From the IMG/VR virus record IMGVR_UViG_3300049734_000529, positions 1-20,818 of that record: a stretch of 20,818 nt of DNA; one strand, written 5' to 3'. Position numbers and translations under genes: made by a program. The DNA is from a virus. The notes beneath the pieces are model-generated. The model was not told the DNA's origin. It saw only the letters and a list, made by a program, of their open reading frames with translations, and searched no databases. Positions 14,895 to 20,818 of this stretch are shown here, one piece after another. Each line of letters begins with the position of its first letter. Position 1 is the stretch's first letter.

Positions 14895-15965
14895 TCAAGC
14901 CGCAGCAGGAGCGATGAAGCGCGACCAATTCTGATGAGCCATCGCGATTCGCTTTCGGGGATCAGGTTCGGACACGACCAGGTCCTGGACGGATGCAACC
15001 ACGGTCGTATTGCGGGCCCGAATCGGTGCAACGCCAGGGCCGGGCGGACGCAACTGCGCCAGGACGGCAACGGTGGCTTCCTCATCATCCTCGTAGCGGG
15101 AAATCATCGCTTCGCGCAACGCCGATGGAAGGGCGCCTGTCCCAATGGCTGCGTCGACGGCAGCCAGGGCGCGCGCTTTCCGTGAGGCCCTGTCGGCGTT
15201 TTTGAGTCGATCATTTTCCGCCTTGAGGGCATCGCGCTCTGCGCGAACTGCGGCGATGTCCTCTGTCGGCGGGTTGGGGTTACTTCGGGCCGCGGGATTT
15301 TGGCATCCGCAAGCCGTAATGCTTTGTGGGTTCATTGTATTTCTCAGGTCTGCCGGCGGATGCCGGAAATTGGTTAAGTCAAAACTCATTTGAACTGCCG
15401 GGATTTCTGACACACTCGACACGAAGCCCGCTCCCTTCGCGTCCTCGCCGTTGAACCAGGTTTCATCAGCCATCCAGGCCTTTGCCTGTTCAACCGTTTG
15501 CCCCGTGTCCCTGGCGTAGACCGCGGCAATCTCCTCACCGATTTTCCGAAGATCGGCGGCGTTCTTTTCGTGGACGGCTGCCGGGCCAATCGAAATCCCG
15601 GCCGGCTCGTGAATCATCAGGAAGGCGCCAGCGGCTAAAGACCGTCGCTCCTTGGGCGCCGCCATGAAGACAATGGAGGCGGCGCTGGCGGCGAGCCCGT
15701 CAACGACAGCCGAAAGCTTCGGGAAGGTTCGGAGGTAGTTCGCAATCGCGACACCGGCAAAGGCGCTGCCGCCAGGGGAATTGATGCGGAGCGTGACGTC
15801 CCGGGCCCGGTAGGCAGCAGTCGCCTCAACGAAAGCCGGAGGACAGACCCCTCCGTAAAACTCACACCCAGAATCATAGATGGCGTCATAGATGTAGATT
15901 TCCACGGGCGCCGATTCCTCGGCTTGAGCGCGAACTTCGTACCAGGGAGAAGAGGGCGTATTCAT
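14895..15965 (-). CDS. Head maturation protease (ClpP/S49-type) with scaffold-like C-terminus
   Basis: This encodes 356 residues; the ATG shares a base with the portal stop (TGATG). Residues 1-200 form a ClpP-like serine protease: LRINSPGGSAFAG at 59-71, nucleophile Ser94 in GLAASAAS, His119 in FLMIHEPAG, and Asp167 in WMADETWFNG as the likely third triad member by alignment to ClpP. From about residue 235 there is a coiled-coil-like charged helix (AAVRAERDALKAENDRLKN), then an Ala-rich helical part. Family knowledge: lambda gpC-class proteases cleave scaffold and portal or capsid during prohead maturation, and their C-terminal region often contains the scaffold. No separate scaffold gene is seen, which fits. 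Confident call. Confidence 0.9.
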   Translation of the reverse strand: MNTPSSPWYEVRAQAEESAPVEIYIYDAIYDSGCEFYGGVCPPAFVEATAAYRARDVTLRINSPGGSAFAGVAIANYLRTFPKLSAVVDGLAASAASIVFMAAPKERRSLAAGAFLMIHEPAGISIGPAAVHEKNAADLRKIGEEIAAVYARDTGQTVEQAKAWMADETWFNGEDAKGAGFVSSVSEIPAVQMSFDLTNFRHPPADLRNTMNPQSITACGCQNPAARSNPNPPTEDIAAVRAERDALKAENDRLKNADRASRKARALAAVDAAIGTGALPSALREAMISRYEDDEEATVAVLAQLRPPGPGVAPIRARNTTVVASVQDLVVSEPDPRKRIAMAHQNWSRFIAPAAA

Positions 15966-17488
15966 CAGGCGTCGGGTTGGGTTGTCATTTCGTCCTCTGG
16001 ATTCATGGGGGCATCCGCGGAGGGAAAATCCTGGGCAGCAATCCGGTCAGGCGTGATGCCGCGAGCGGCGGCAATCGAATCCAAGAGCACAACCTCATCC
16101 GCCCGCTGTTTCAGTTCCTCAACGTAATCGAGCCCCATCTCGGCGAAGATGCGCCGGTAGTTGGTTGCCCCTGCCGCAAGTTCGCGAAGCATCGCGTATG
16201 AATTGCGCCCAACGTCAACATTGGGCGCCCGGGGTGGACGCTGGACGAACCGGCGCCAGGTGGCAGGAGGATCAGCCAGGCCCCGGTCAGTCTTTATGCC
16301 ATGCTCCAAGACGTAGTAATAAATTTGGGCGAACCCGCGAACAAACACCGCCGAGCGAATGCGGAACCAGGCCGCGGCAATATCAAGAACGCTCCGTTGC
16401 ACTGTGCCTTGCAAGGACCCGGAATAAACCATTTGCCGAGGGATACCGACGCCGGCGCAAATCTTCTCCTCCAGAAGTTGCCAGTAATCGCGAGTAGCCC
16501 CCGACGGCCGCTCAACCTTCAATTGCTCGATCTCATCCTCGTGCTGCAGGAAGAATGTCCTGCCCCCTACCGTGCTCTCGTAGTAAGTCCGCTTCTGTGC
16601 TTGGGTCATTGCACCTTCAGGCGTGAGCCCACCCGTATAGAGAGCTTCCCCAACATCAGCCGTGCCGCTCTTGTTTTTAATGACATTGGTGATCTGCGAG
16701 CCATCTCTCGCCGCCTTGCTTTCCGTTAGCTGCAAGTCGTCAAGGTCGTGGATGTCATTGAGAACCGCATGCAACATGGGTTCGCCTCGATATAGACCGG
16801 GCCGCGAAGGCTCGAAAATGTGGACAATGAATTCCTTGGGGATCAGGCGCCACGTCTTCTGCCCCAGAGCGCCGGGCACGTCTTCGCCAATCCAGTACCC
16901 CGTCGGGCGGCCCTTGGAATCAATCGCCACGCCGTCAATGATTGAAATGCCTTCTTCAGCCTGACGATCAGGAGGCGTCTCGCACTGATCCGACTCAAGC
17001 ATCTGCACTTTGGGATTTCCCTCATCGTCCTGTGTCAGCAGGAAGAGGGCTTCGCCATCAACGAGGACCCGCCGCGCCGCGAGTTGCTGGAGACTGTTGA
17101 ATCCACGGAGGGAGACGAAGTCTCCGACGGGTTCCCAGTCAACCCAGTGGGCCCGGGCCCGCTGGTTCCATTCGACATCATCGCTTGCCGGATAAAAGCC
17201 GATGCCAATCCCGACGGTGTATTGCTCGAAAAGATCAACCAGCCGTTGAACCAGGGCATTGTTCCGTTCCCAGTACCGGCTTTTCTTCTGCAATTCCCGA
17301 CGCGCTGGCGGCGATAAATCGAGCCGGGCCGATTGAAGCGGTGCTGAAACGTATGACCGGTAAGGCTGATTCCTTGCCCCCTCGTAATGACCAAAGATCG
17401 CTTTGGAAACTGAACCAACCGCGGCCTTGATTCCATTCCATGCAGCCCTAACTCCGTTCCCAACCCGCGTGAGAATTCCGGGGTTCAT
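15965..17488 (-). CDS. Portal protein, lambda gpB family
   Basis: This encodes 507 residues from ATG 17488, seven bases after the TAA of the gpW-like gene. Hallmarks of the Phage_portal_2 family are visible: an N-terminal RSYVSAPLQSARLDLSPPAR region, then RRELQKKSRYWERNNALVQRLVDLF (a clip/helix region), GIGFYPASDDVEWNQRARAHWVDW, a VDGEALFLLTQDDEG segment, IPKEFIVHIFEPSRPGLYRGEP, AVLNDIHDLDDLQLTESKAAR and KICAGVGIPRQMVYSGSLQGT. The portal forms the dodecameric DNA channel at the unique vertex, docks terminase and anchors the neck. Length and neighbours (gpW-like before, ClpP-like protease after) match lambda order. No disruption was seen. Confidence 0.95.
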   Translation of the reverse strand: MNPGILTRVGNGVRAAWNGIKAAVGSVSKAIFGHYEGARNQPYRSYVSAPLQSARLDLSPPARRELQKKSRYWERNNALVQRLVDLFEQYTVGIGIGFYPASDDVEWNQRARAHWVDWEPVGDFVSLRGFNSLQQLAARRVLVDGEALFLLTQDDEGNPKVQMLESDQCETPPDRQAEEGISIIDGVAIDSKGRPTGYWIGEDVPGALGQKTWRLIPKEFIVHIFEPSRPGLYRGEPMLHAVLNDIHDLDDLQLTESKAARDGSQITNVIKNKSGTADVGEALYTGGLTPEGAMTQAQKRTYYESTVGGRTFFLQHEDEIEQLKVERPSGATRDYWQLLEEKICAGVGIPRQMVYSGSLQGTVQRSVLDIAAAWFRIRSAVFVRGFAQIYYYVLEHGIKTDRGLADPPATWRRFVQRPPRAPNVDVGRNSYAMLRELAAGATNYRRIFAEMGLDYVEELKQRADEVVLLDSIAAARGITPDRIAAQDFPSADAPMNPEDEMTTQPDA

Positions 17489-17495
17489 AGCCGCT

Positions 17496-17873
17496 TTAGC
17501 AACCGCAACCCCGAAGGCCCGAGGAATGATGAACGAGGTAGCGGGGCGCCGGCGCCGTGATAATCACTTTCAGGCACTCGAGCTTTTCCTCGTCCGTACC
17601 TAGGCACTGGGGGCAAAGGCTGGCGGCCTGAGCCAATACCTCAATGGCTTGATCTTGAGGAATCGTATCATTGTCCCCATCCCCATAGCTGACGCTCTGG
17701 CCGGCGTTGGAAACGGAAACGATTCTTCGCCCCGCCCCAGTGGTTGCACCTGATACCGCCTCCTTCCGCGCCGCCTTCAGATAATCGCAGAAAGGCACTC
17801 CGGCCGCCTGCGCTGCATCAAACAATCCATCCAGAATGCCTTCTATGATCCCGGGTGAGAGATTCGTTGCCAC
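17496..17873 (-). CDS. gpW-like head-tail joining protein with cysteine-rich tail
   Basis: The frame is open up to 18104, but that would include much unlikely sequence overlapping the HTH gene. I chose GTG 17873, 76 bases after the HTH gene stop, giving 125 residues. Residues about 30-63 (YLKAARKEAVSG, GRRIVSVSNAGQSVSYGD) follow the pattern of lambda gpW: helix, A.....A...G, then a hairpin V..V...G..V.Y. Its position between terminase and portal is also that of gpW. gpW closes the head and is needed for tail joining. The C-terminus is odd: CPQC at 87-90, C100 and CGC at 123-125, which might bind metal. The gpW match is from pattern and synteny, so moderate. Confidence 0.55.
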   Translation of the reverse strand: MATNLSPGIIEGILDGLFDAAQAAGVPFCDYLKAARKEAVSGATTGAGRRIVSVSNAGQSVSYGDGDNDTIPQDQAIEVLAQAASLCPQCLGTDEEKLECLKVIITAPAPRYLVHHSSGLRGCGC

Positions 17874-17949
17874 CGGCCACGAGCCTGCGCACAGAAGGGC
17901 CGGAAACGGACCGCACCAAAAGAAGCCAGTTCGTACCAGTTGACGCCAG

Positions 17950-18126
17950 TTAGGCCTCGAAACCGCGGGCCCGGAGCATGCGCAAGGTTGCCCGCTCCGG
18001 GTAAACAACAAGCCTTTGATTGACGCGCACGCGCAAATCCCGAAGCCCAAGCTTTCCCTCGTTGCGCTGAATGGAACGGGCAGAGAGCCCGGTGCGCCTC
18101 GCAATTTCCTTTCGCGTCAGGTTCAT
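17950..18126 (-). CDS. Small helix-turn-helix DNA-binding protein (58 aa)
   Basis: The ATG at 18126 overlaps the stop of the upstream membrane-protein gene (ATGA), and the frame ends in TAA at 17950. The 58-residue product begins MNLTRKEIARRTGLSARSIQRNE: a first helix, then a RTGLS turn and a recognition helix SARSIQRNE, followed by a basic stretch with a hairpin-like RVRVNQRLVVYP and a final helix ATLRMLRARGF. This is the layout of winged HTH domains of the excisionase/MerR/Nu1 kind. An HTH gene at this place in a packaging cluster is not standard. It may bind the packaging site with terminase, or regulate the late operon. The HTH call is strong; the role is open. Confidence 0.7.
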   Translation of the reverse strand: MNLTRKEIARRTGLSARSIQRNEGKLGLRDLRVRVNQRLVVYPERATLRMLRARGFEA

Positions 18127-18416
18127 GCCTTGCTGGCGTGAATGACCGCTTTAACAAGGAAGCTTTGAACGCCGGCCATCCAGGCCAGGAGAATCCAGTC
18201 GAGAATGAACCGGCTCACGCCGTTCGTCGAAGACAGGTTCGCCGTTGGATGGAAAACCACGATGACAAGGAGCGCCACCCAGAAGCCGAAACACCAGGGA
18301 CACTGAAAAAAGATGCCGATTTTTTTAAGATCACGGAGGGGCTTGCCCACCTTCATCACCGCGACAGTCAGGGCCACAAAAGCGACGACCATCGAAAAGA
18401 GGACGAAGGGCAGCAT
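18123..18416 (-). CDS. Small three-helix membrane protein with CPWC motif (DUF1360-like)
   Basis: This encodes 97 residues from ATG 18416. Three hydrophobic segments are visible: residues about 2-22 (LPFVLFSMVVAFVALTVAVM), about 43-56 (FGFWVALLVIVVFH) and about 72-90 (LDWILLAWMAGVQSFLVKAV). Just before the second one is CPWCFGFW, the type of motif found in DUF1360 small membrane proteins (CPFCxxFW). The loops are basic (VGKPLRDLKK). No enzymatic residues are clear. It is coupled to the HTH gene that follows. A holin-like, membrane-modifying or host-interaction role is possible, but nothing proves it. The family resemblance is from memory and should be treated as moderate. Confidence 0.7.
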   Translation of the reverse strand: MLPFVLFSMVVAFVALTVAVMKVGKPLRDLKKIGIFFQCPWCFGFWVALLVIVVFHPTANLSSTNGVSRFILDWILLAWMAGVQSFLVKAVIHASKA

Positions 18417-18422
18417 GGGGTT

Positions 18423-18488
18423 TCAACACCCGGATGCACAGCGGCGAACCGTCGGGAGCATGTGGCGAACCAAGGTCCAAACATTCAT
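18423..18488 (-). CDS. Possible 21-residue mini-ORF after large terminase
   Basis: An ATG at 18488 overlaps the terminase TGA in an ATGA unit and the frame ends in TGA at 18423, six bases before the next start. The 21 residues include MNVWTLVRHMLP and two cysteines near the end. The overlap geometry matches that of real junctions here, but so short a frame can easily arise by chance, and no family is recognised. Confidence 0.25.
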   Translation of the reverse strand: MNVWTLVRHMLPTVRRCASGC

Positions 18489-20422
18489 GACGCTGCCACA
18501 GAACCTGCATTTTCAGCCTGCAAAGTCGAGATTTTAAGGCGCCGGTGGATCATCGCCGCCACGACCTGCAAGAGCTCGCAGTCCAAAAGATGGTCGGCTG
18601 CTTTCTGCGTCCGGCTGGCCCACTTCATCACGACCTTGCCACGGCGCGCATCGGCAAAAGCCTTCCGGCCCCAGGAATCGAGTTGCAGATAATACGCGTC
18701 CTCATCCACCCGGCGCGCGCCGGGGACATCCACGCCGGCCGGGAACGGAACCAAGGCCCACACAGGCGCCCCTTCCTTGCCATCCCGCAGCCTCGCCAAG
18801 AGGTCGCGCACTGATTCGGCGTCCCACTCCACCAGGGGCAATTCAACGCGCATCTGGGGCGGCAGAGCGGCTCGCCCGAAGAAATACGGCGCCGGCTTCC
18901 GACCATTCTTGTCGATCCACACTAGCCGCCCTTCCCGGGACTTTGCTGGCGTCCACCCCACAAAGAGCGGGTTGCCATTGGCCCGCGGCAAAACCTTGGC
19001 GTGCCCCATGCACCGCGCATAGACCTCCTGGCCATTGAAGCCTGAGTCAACGAGGACCCGGTGGTTCTCCACCTGGTGCGCCAGTTGAATCCGGGCCAGG
19101 TCCTCCCACTGGTCGCAATGCCCGGCAAAGACAAGATGCGACTCGCCGGATTCGCCCCATTCCCGAATCACGACCCAGAACATCGGCGACAAGGCCTGCA
19201 CGTCCACGGTCATCAACCGAATCCCGCCCGGGACGGGATCGGACCCGAGCCACACCGCATCAGCCCGCCGGGACCGGATGGCAACCGTCTGATCCTCCCA
19301 GGGCTCCGCGAGTTCGCCCGTGATGAAACCTTGAAGCCCGACCAGGGAGGCCTTCGCCGTCAAAAACTTCATAGCGAGCCGGCCAAAGGTCGTTTCCGGT
19401 GAACTGGCGTACAGGCTCGGCAAATGCCAACTCCGATGAGAGGCGATGCCCGGCACCGTCGGAACCCAGCGCCCATCCCGCACCATCCGGGTCTTGTGCC
19501 CGTCCAGAATGTGCCCGCCGCAATACGGGCACTCGGCTCGAGCAGAACGCACCACCCGGGCCATGTCCCACGAGCCATCCTGGCGAGATGCTTCCGAGTC
19601 CCACCGGACAAAAGCCTCCCGCCCGGTCAGCCGGAAAAGCGTGTGATCCTTGCTCCACGCCAGGAGGAGGAACTTGTCGCAATGGACGCACGGCACCTCA
19701 TAGCGCCGCTGGTCGCCGGCCAGGAATCCCTGCCATATCGGGCCATCCGGCAAAGTCGGTGTCGACGTTCTCCACCGTTGCGGATTTGCAAAAGCCTTCG
19801 TTCGCTGTTCGGCCAGGGAGATTGCATCGGATTCACGCTCACTCGCTGGGGCGAACTTGTCCGTCTCATCACAGAGAAGAAGCCGGACCGGCCGGGAGGC
19901 AAGGTTGCTCGGACTGTTCGAACCGACCAGGGAGATCACCGCACCGCCGAGCTGCATCTGGGCGACCTTGTAAGCGTGCCGGTCAGTTCCACGAGGAACA
20001 AGCCGCGCTAAATCGGCCGTCGCCTCGATGATTGGTTGGAGTCTGGTCTCCGAATAGTTCCGCGCCAGGTCGCTATTGGGCATGACGACCAGACACGAGC
20101 ACGGCGCATTCGCCACCGACCACAGGAGGCCGACACTCAGGGTCGTCGTCTTGCTGACCTGGCTGCCCGTCACCGCGGCGCAGTCGGTTACTCCGGGCAC
20201 GTTGAAGGTGTCGAGCCATTCGCGAGCAAACTCGCGGGTCCGCAGCGAGAACCTGCCTGGGCTCGGCGTTTGCGGGCCCGGGATGACCACCACCCTCTCA
20301 GCCCACTGCGACACCGTTTCCCGCGGCGGCGGCCGGAGCAGGCTGGCGATCCACCCGTTGACGTCGGCGCGTTGGTTCCGGCGCACGGCGACGGTTTGCA
20401 GTCGTTCGAGGACGACGTTCAT
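18485..20422 (-). CDS. Terminase large subunit, GpA family
   Basis: Start ATG 20422 was chosen because GAGG lies about six bases upstream and the sequence from there matches the family; the open frame extends to 20581 but that part is Pro/Arg-rich filler. The product has 645 residues. VTGSQVSKTT (residues 84-93) is the P-loop-like region, LLLCDETD (181-188) is the Walker B segment with its acidic pair, CVHC (245-248) and CPYCGGH (298-304) form a probable zinc-binding element, and the later nuclease part shows LMTVDVQA (403-410) and VLVDSGFNGQEVY (456-468). Lambda gpA-type terminases translocate DNA into the prohead and cut at cos or pac. It overlaps the small-subunit frame by 125 bases. Strong call. 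Confidence 0.95.
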   Translation of the reverse strand: MNVVLERLQTVAVRRNQRADVNGWIASLLRPPPRETVSQWAERVVVIPGPQTPSPGRFSLRTREFAREWLDTFNVPGVTDCAAVTGSQVSKTTTLSVGLLWSVANAPCSCLVVMPNSDLARNYSETRLQPIIEATADLARLVPRGTDRHAYKVAQMQLGGAVISLVGSNSPSNLASRPVRLLLCDETDKFAPASERESDAISLAEQRTKAFANPQRWRTSTPTLPDGPIWQGFLAGDQRRYEVPCVHCDKFLLLAWSKDHTLFRLTGREAFVRWDSEASRQDGSWDMARVVRSARAECPYCGGHILDGHKTRMVRDGRWVPTVPGIASHRSWHLPSLYASSPETTFGRLAMKFLTAKASLVGLQGFITGELAEPWEDQTVAIRSRRADAVWLGSDPVPGGIRLMTVDVQALSPMFWVVIREWGESGESHLVFAGHCDQWEDLARIQLAHQVENHRVLVDSGFNGQEVYARCMGHAKVLPRANGNPLFVGWTPAKSREGRLVWIDKNGRKPAPYFFGRAALPPQMRVELPLVEWDAESVRDLLARLRDGKEGAPVWALVPFPAGVDVPGARRVDEDAYYLQLDSWGRKAFADARRGKVVMKWASRTQKAADHLLDCELLQVVAAMIHRRLKISTLQAENAGSVAAS

Positions 20423-20696
20423 CGAGGACCTCTTTCTCAAGCTCCTGGCAGACCCGGTCCAGGATGCGCGTGATGGTTTCCCGGAAGACCTCTGCGGCCA
20501 GCACGGGGTCACTGGGATTGGCCTGATACGAACAGGCCGTGGGCACCTCGAGGAGTTGCTGGCGCAGCCCGGCAAGAACACCCGACAGCCGCGCCTTCAC
20601 CGCGGCGATGGTTGTCGTCTCGCCGGTCAATCGAAGCCGCTCCAATTCAAGAAGATCAGCCCGCGCCCTGGATTCCCGGGCTCGCTCGTGCCGCAA
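20298..20696 (-). CDS. Putative terminase small subunit (Nu1-like)
   Basis: The frame runs from TTG 20696 to a stop at 20298 (132 residues) and is open upstream to a stop at 20766. A CTG at 20762 would give 154 residues and overlaps an upstream TGA as CTGA. Neither start has a good ribosome site. Residues 1-45 read as a charged helix (ESRARADLLELERLRLTGE, then TTTIAAVKARLSGVLAGLRQQLLEVP), similar to the long helices C-terminal to the HTH of Nu1-type small terminases. The ITRILDRVCQELEKEV helix follows. No N-terminal HTH is visible in this frame. The last 40 residues are Arg/Pro/Ala-rich and overlap terL by 125 bases. The call rests mainly on position before terL. Confidence 0.6.
   Translation of the reverse strand: MRHERARESRARADLLELERLRLTGETTTIAAVKARLSGVLAGLRQQLLEVPTACSYQANPSDPVLAAEVFRETITRILDRVCQELEKEVLDERRPRTTANRRRAPEPTRRRQRVDRQPAPAAAAGNGVAVG
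20428..20435 (-). promoter_or_regulatory. Ribosome binding site of large terminase
   Basis: On the minus strand AAAGAGGTCCTCG precedes ATG 20422. GAGG at this spacing is a fair Shine-Dalgarno match and lies inside the small-terminase frame. It decides the terminase start over the longer upstream open frame. Confidence 0.6.
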
Positions 20697-20758
20697 ATCA
20701 ATTGCGGCGTCGGTCCAGCGGCGGGAATCGGTCTTCGTCTGCGATTTCCGGATCTGCT

Positions 20759-20818
20759 TCAGAAGTCAGTACCAATGATTACGACGGACTTAGGCGATTT
20801 GGCCGCGGTGCCCGAACC
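20759..20818 (-). CDS. Possible 3' end of an upstream gene (partial)
   Basis: From the right edge, one minus-strand frame encodes 19 residues (including KSPKSVVIIGTDF) and ends in TGA at 20759. The stop overlaps a CTG that could start the small terminase. The other two frames hit stops within the window edge region. It is too short to identify and may not be coding. Confidence 0.3.
   Translation of the reverse strand, partial: GSGTAAKSPKSVVIIGTDF

Noticed and set aside
17874-18104. Longer start for the gpW-like gene
   Set aside because: The extra 77 residues overlap the HTH gene and have no gpW resemblance; a GTG start after the HTH stop fits better.
1-20818. CRISPR array, tRNA, insertion sequence or integration site
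   Set aside because: No regularly spaced repeats, cloverleaf, transposase or terminal inverted repeats were seen; the window is almost fully filled with virion genes.
1-20818. New defence or anti-defence system
   Set aside because: No nuclease, kinase, TIR, reverse transcriptase or toxin-antitoxin motifs were seen outside the packaging and protease enzymes.

Overview
The window is a virion-structure region of a tailed, double-stranded DNA bacteriophage or prophage. Every supportable gene lies on the minus strand, so the operon is transcribed from the right end of the window to the left. GC content is high (about 60% by eye). The host cannot be fixed from this sequence. A small lipoprotein with a clear lipobox and no Asp at +2 suggests a Gram-negative, outer-membrane host. 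Many starts lack a good Shine-Dalgarno sequence and instead overlap the preceding stop (ATGA, GTGA or TGATG). No integrase, repressor, replication, endolysin or host flanking gene is visible, so free phage and prophage cannot be told apart.

Right part (about 20.8-13.9 kb), DNA packaging and head, in lambda-like order: a Nu1-like small terminase candidate, a GpA-family large terminase, a possible 21-residue ORF, a three-helix membrane protein with a CPWC motif, a 58-residue helix-turn-helix protein, a gpW-like head-tail joining protein, a lambda gpB-family portal, a ClpP-type head protease with a scaffold-like C-terminus, and a major capsid protein unusually rich in cysteine. A GC-rich hairpin plus T-tract that looks like an intrinsic terminator follows the capsid gene.

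Middle part (about 13.9-11.4 kb): a run of apparently surface-displayed proteins where lambda keeps its head-completion genes. It holds a small beta-rich protein, a fibre-like protein, a LamG-type lectin-like protein, and a protein with four N-terminal beta-repeats fused to an unidentified C-terminal domain. The tail module follows (about 11.4-6.6 kb): a putative tail terminator, a large basic protein, a tail-tube candidate, a chaperone candidate, a short tape-measure-like protein and an unidentified 314-residue protein.

Left part (about 6.6-0 kb), distal tail and host recognition: a 68-residue protein, a 1107-residue protein without recognisable domains in the place where lambda has its tip protein J, a small lipoprotein, two unidentified small proteins, and a long tail fibre of at least 682 residues that runs off the left edge.

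Nothing here is a clear new defence or mobile system. The features most worth a second look are the cysteine-rich capsid, the lectin/repeat display block, the HTH and membrane proteins inside the packaging cluster, the lipoprotein beside the tip gene, and the terminator inside the late operon.
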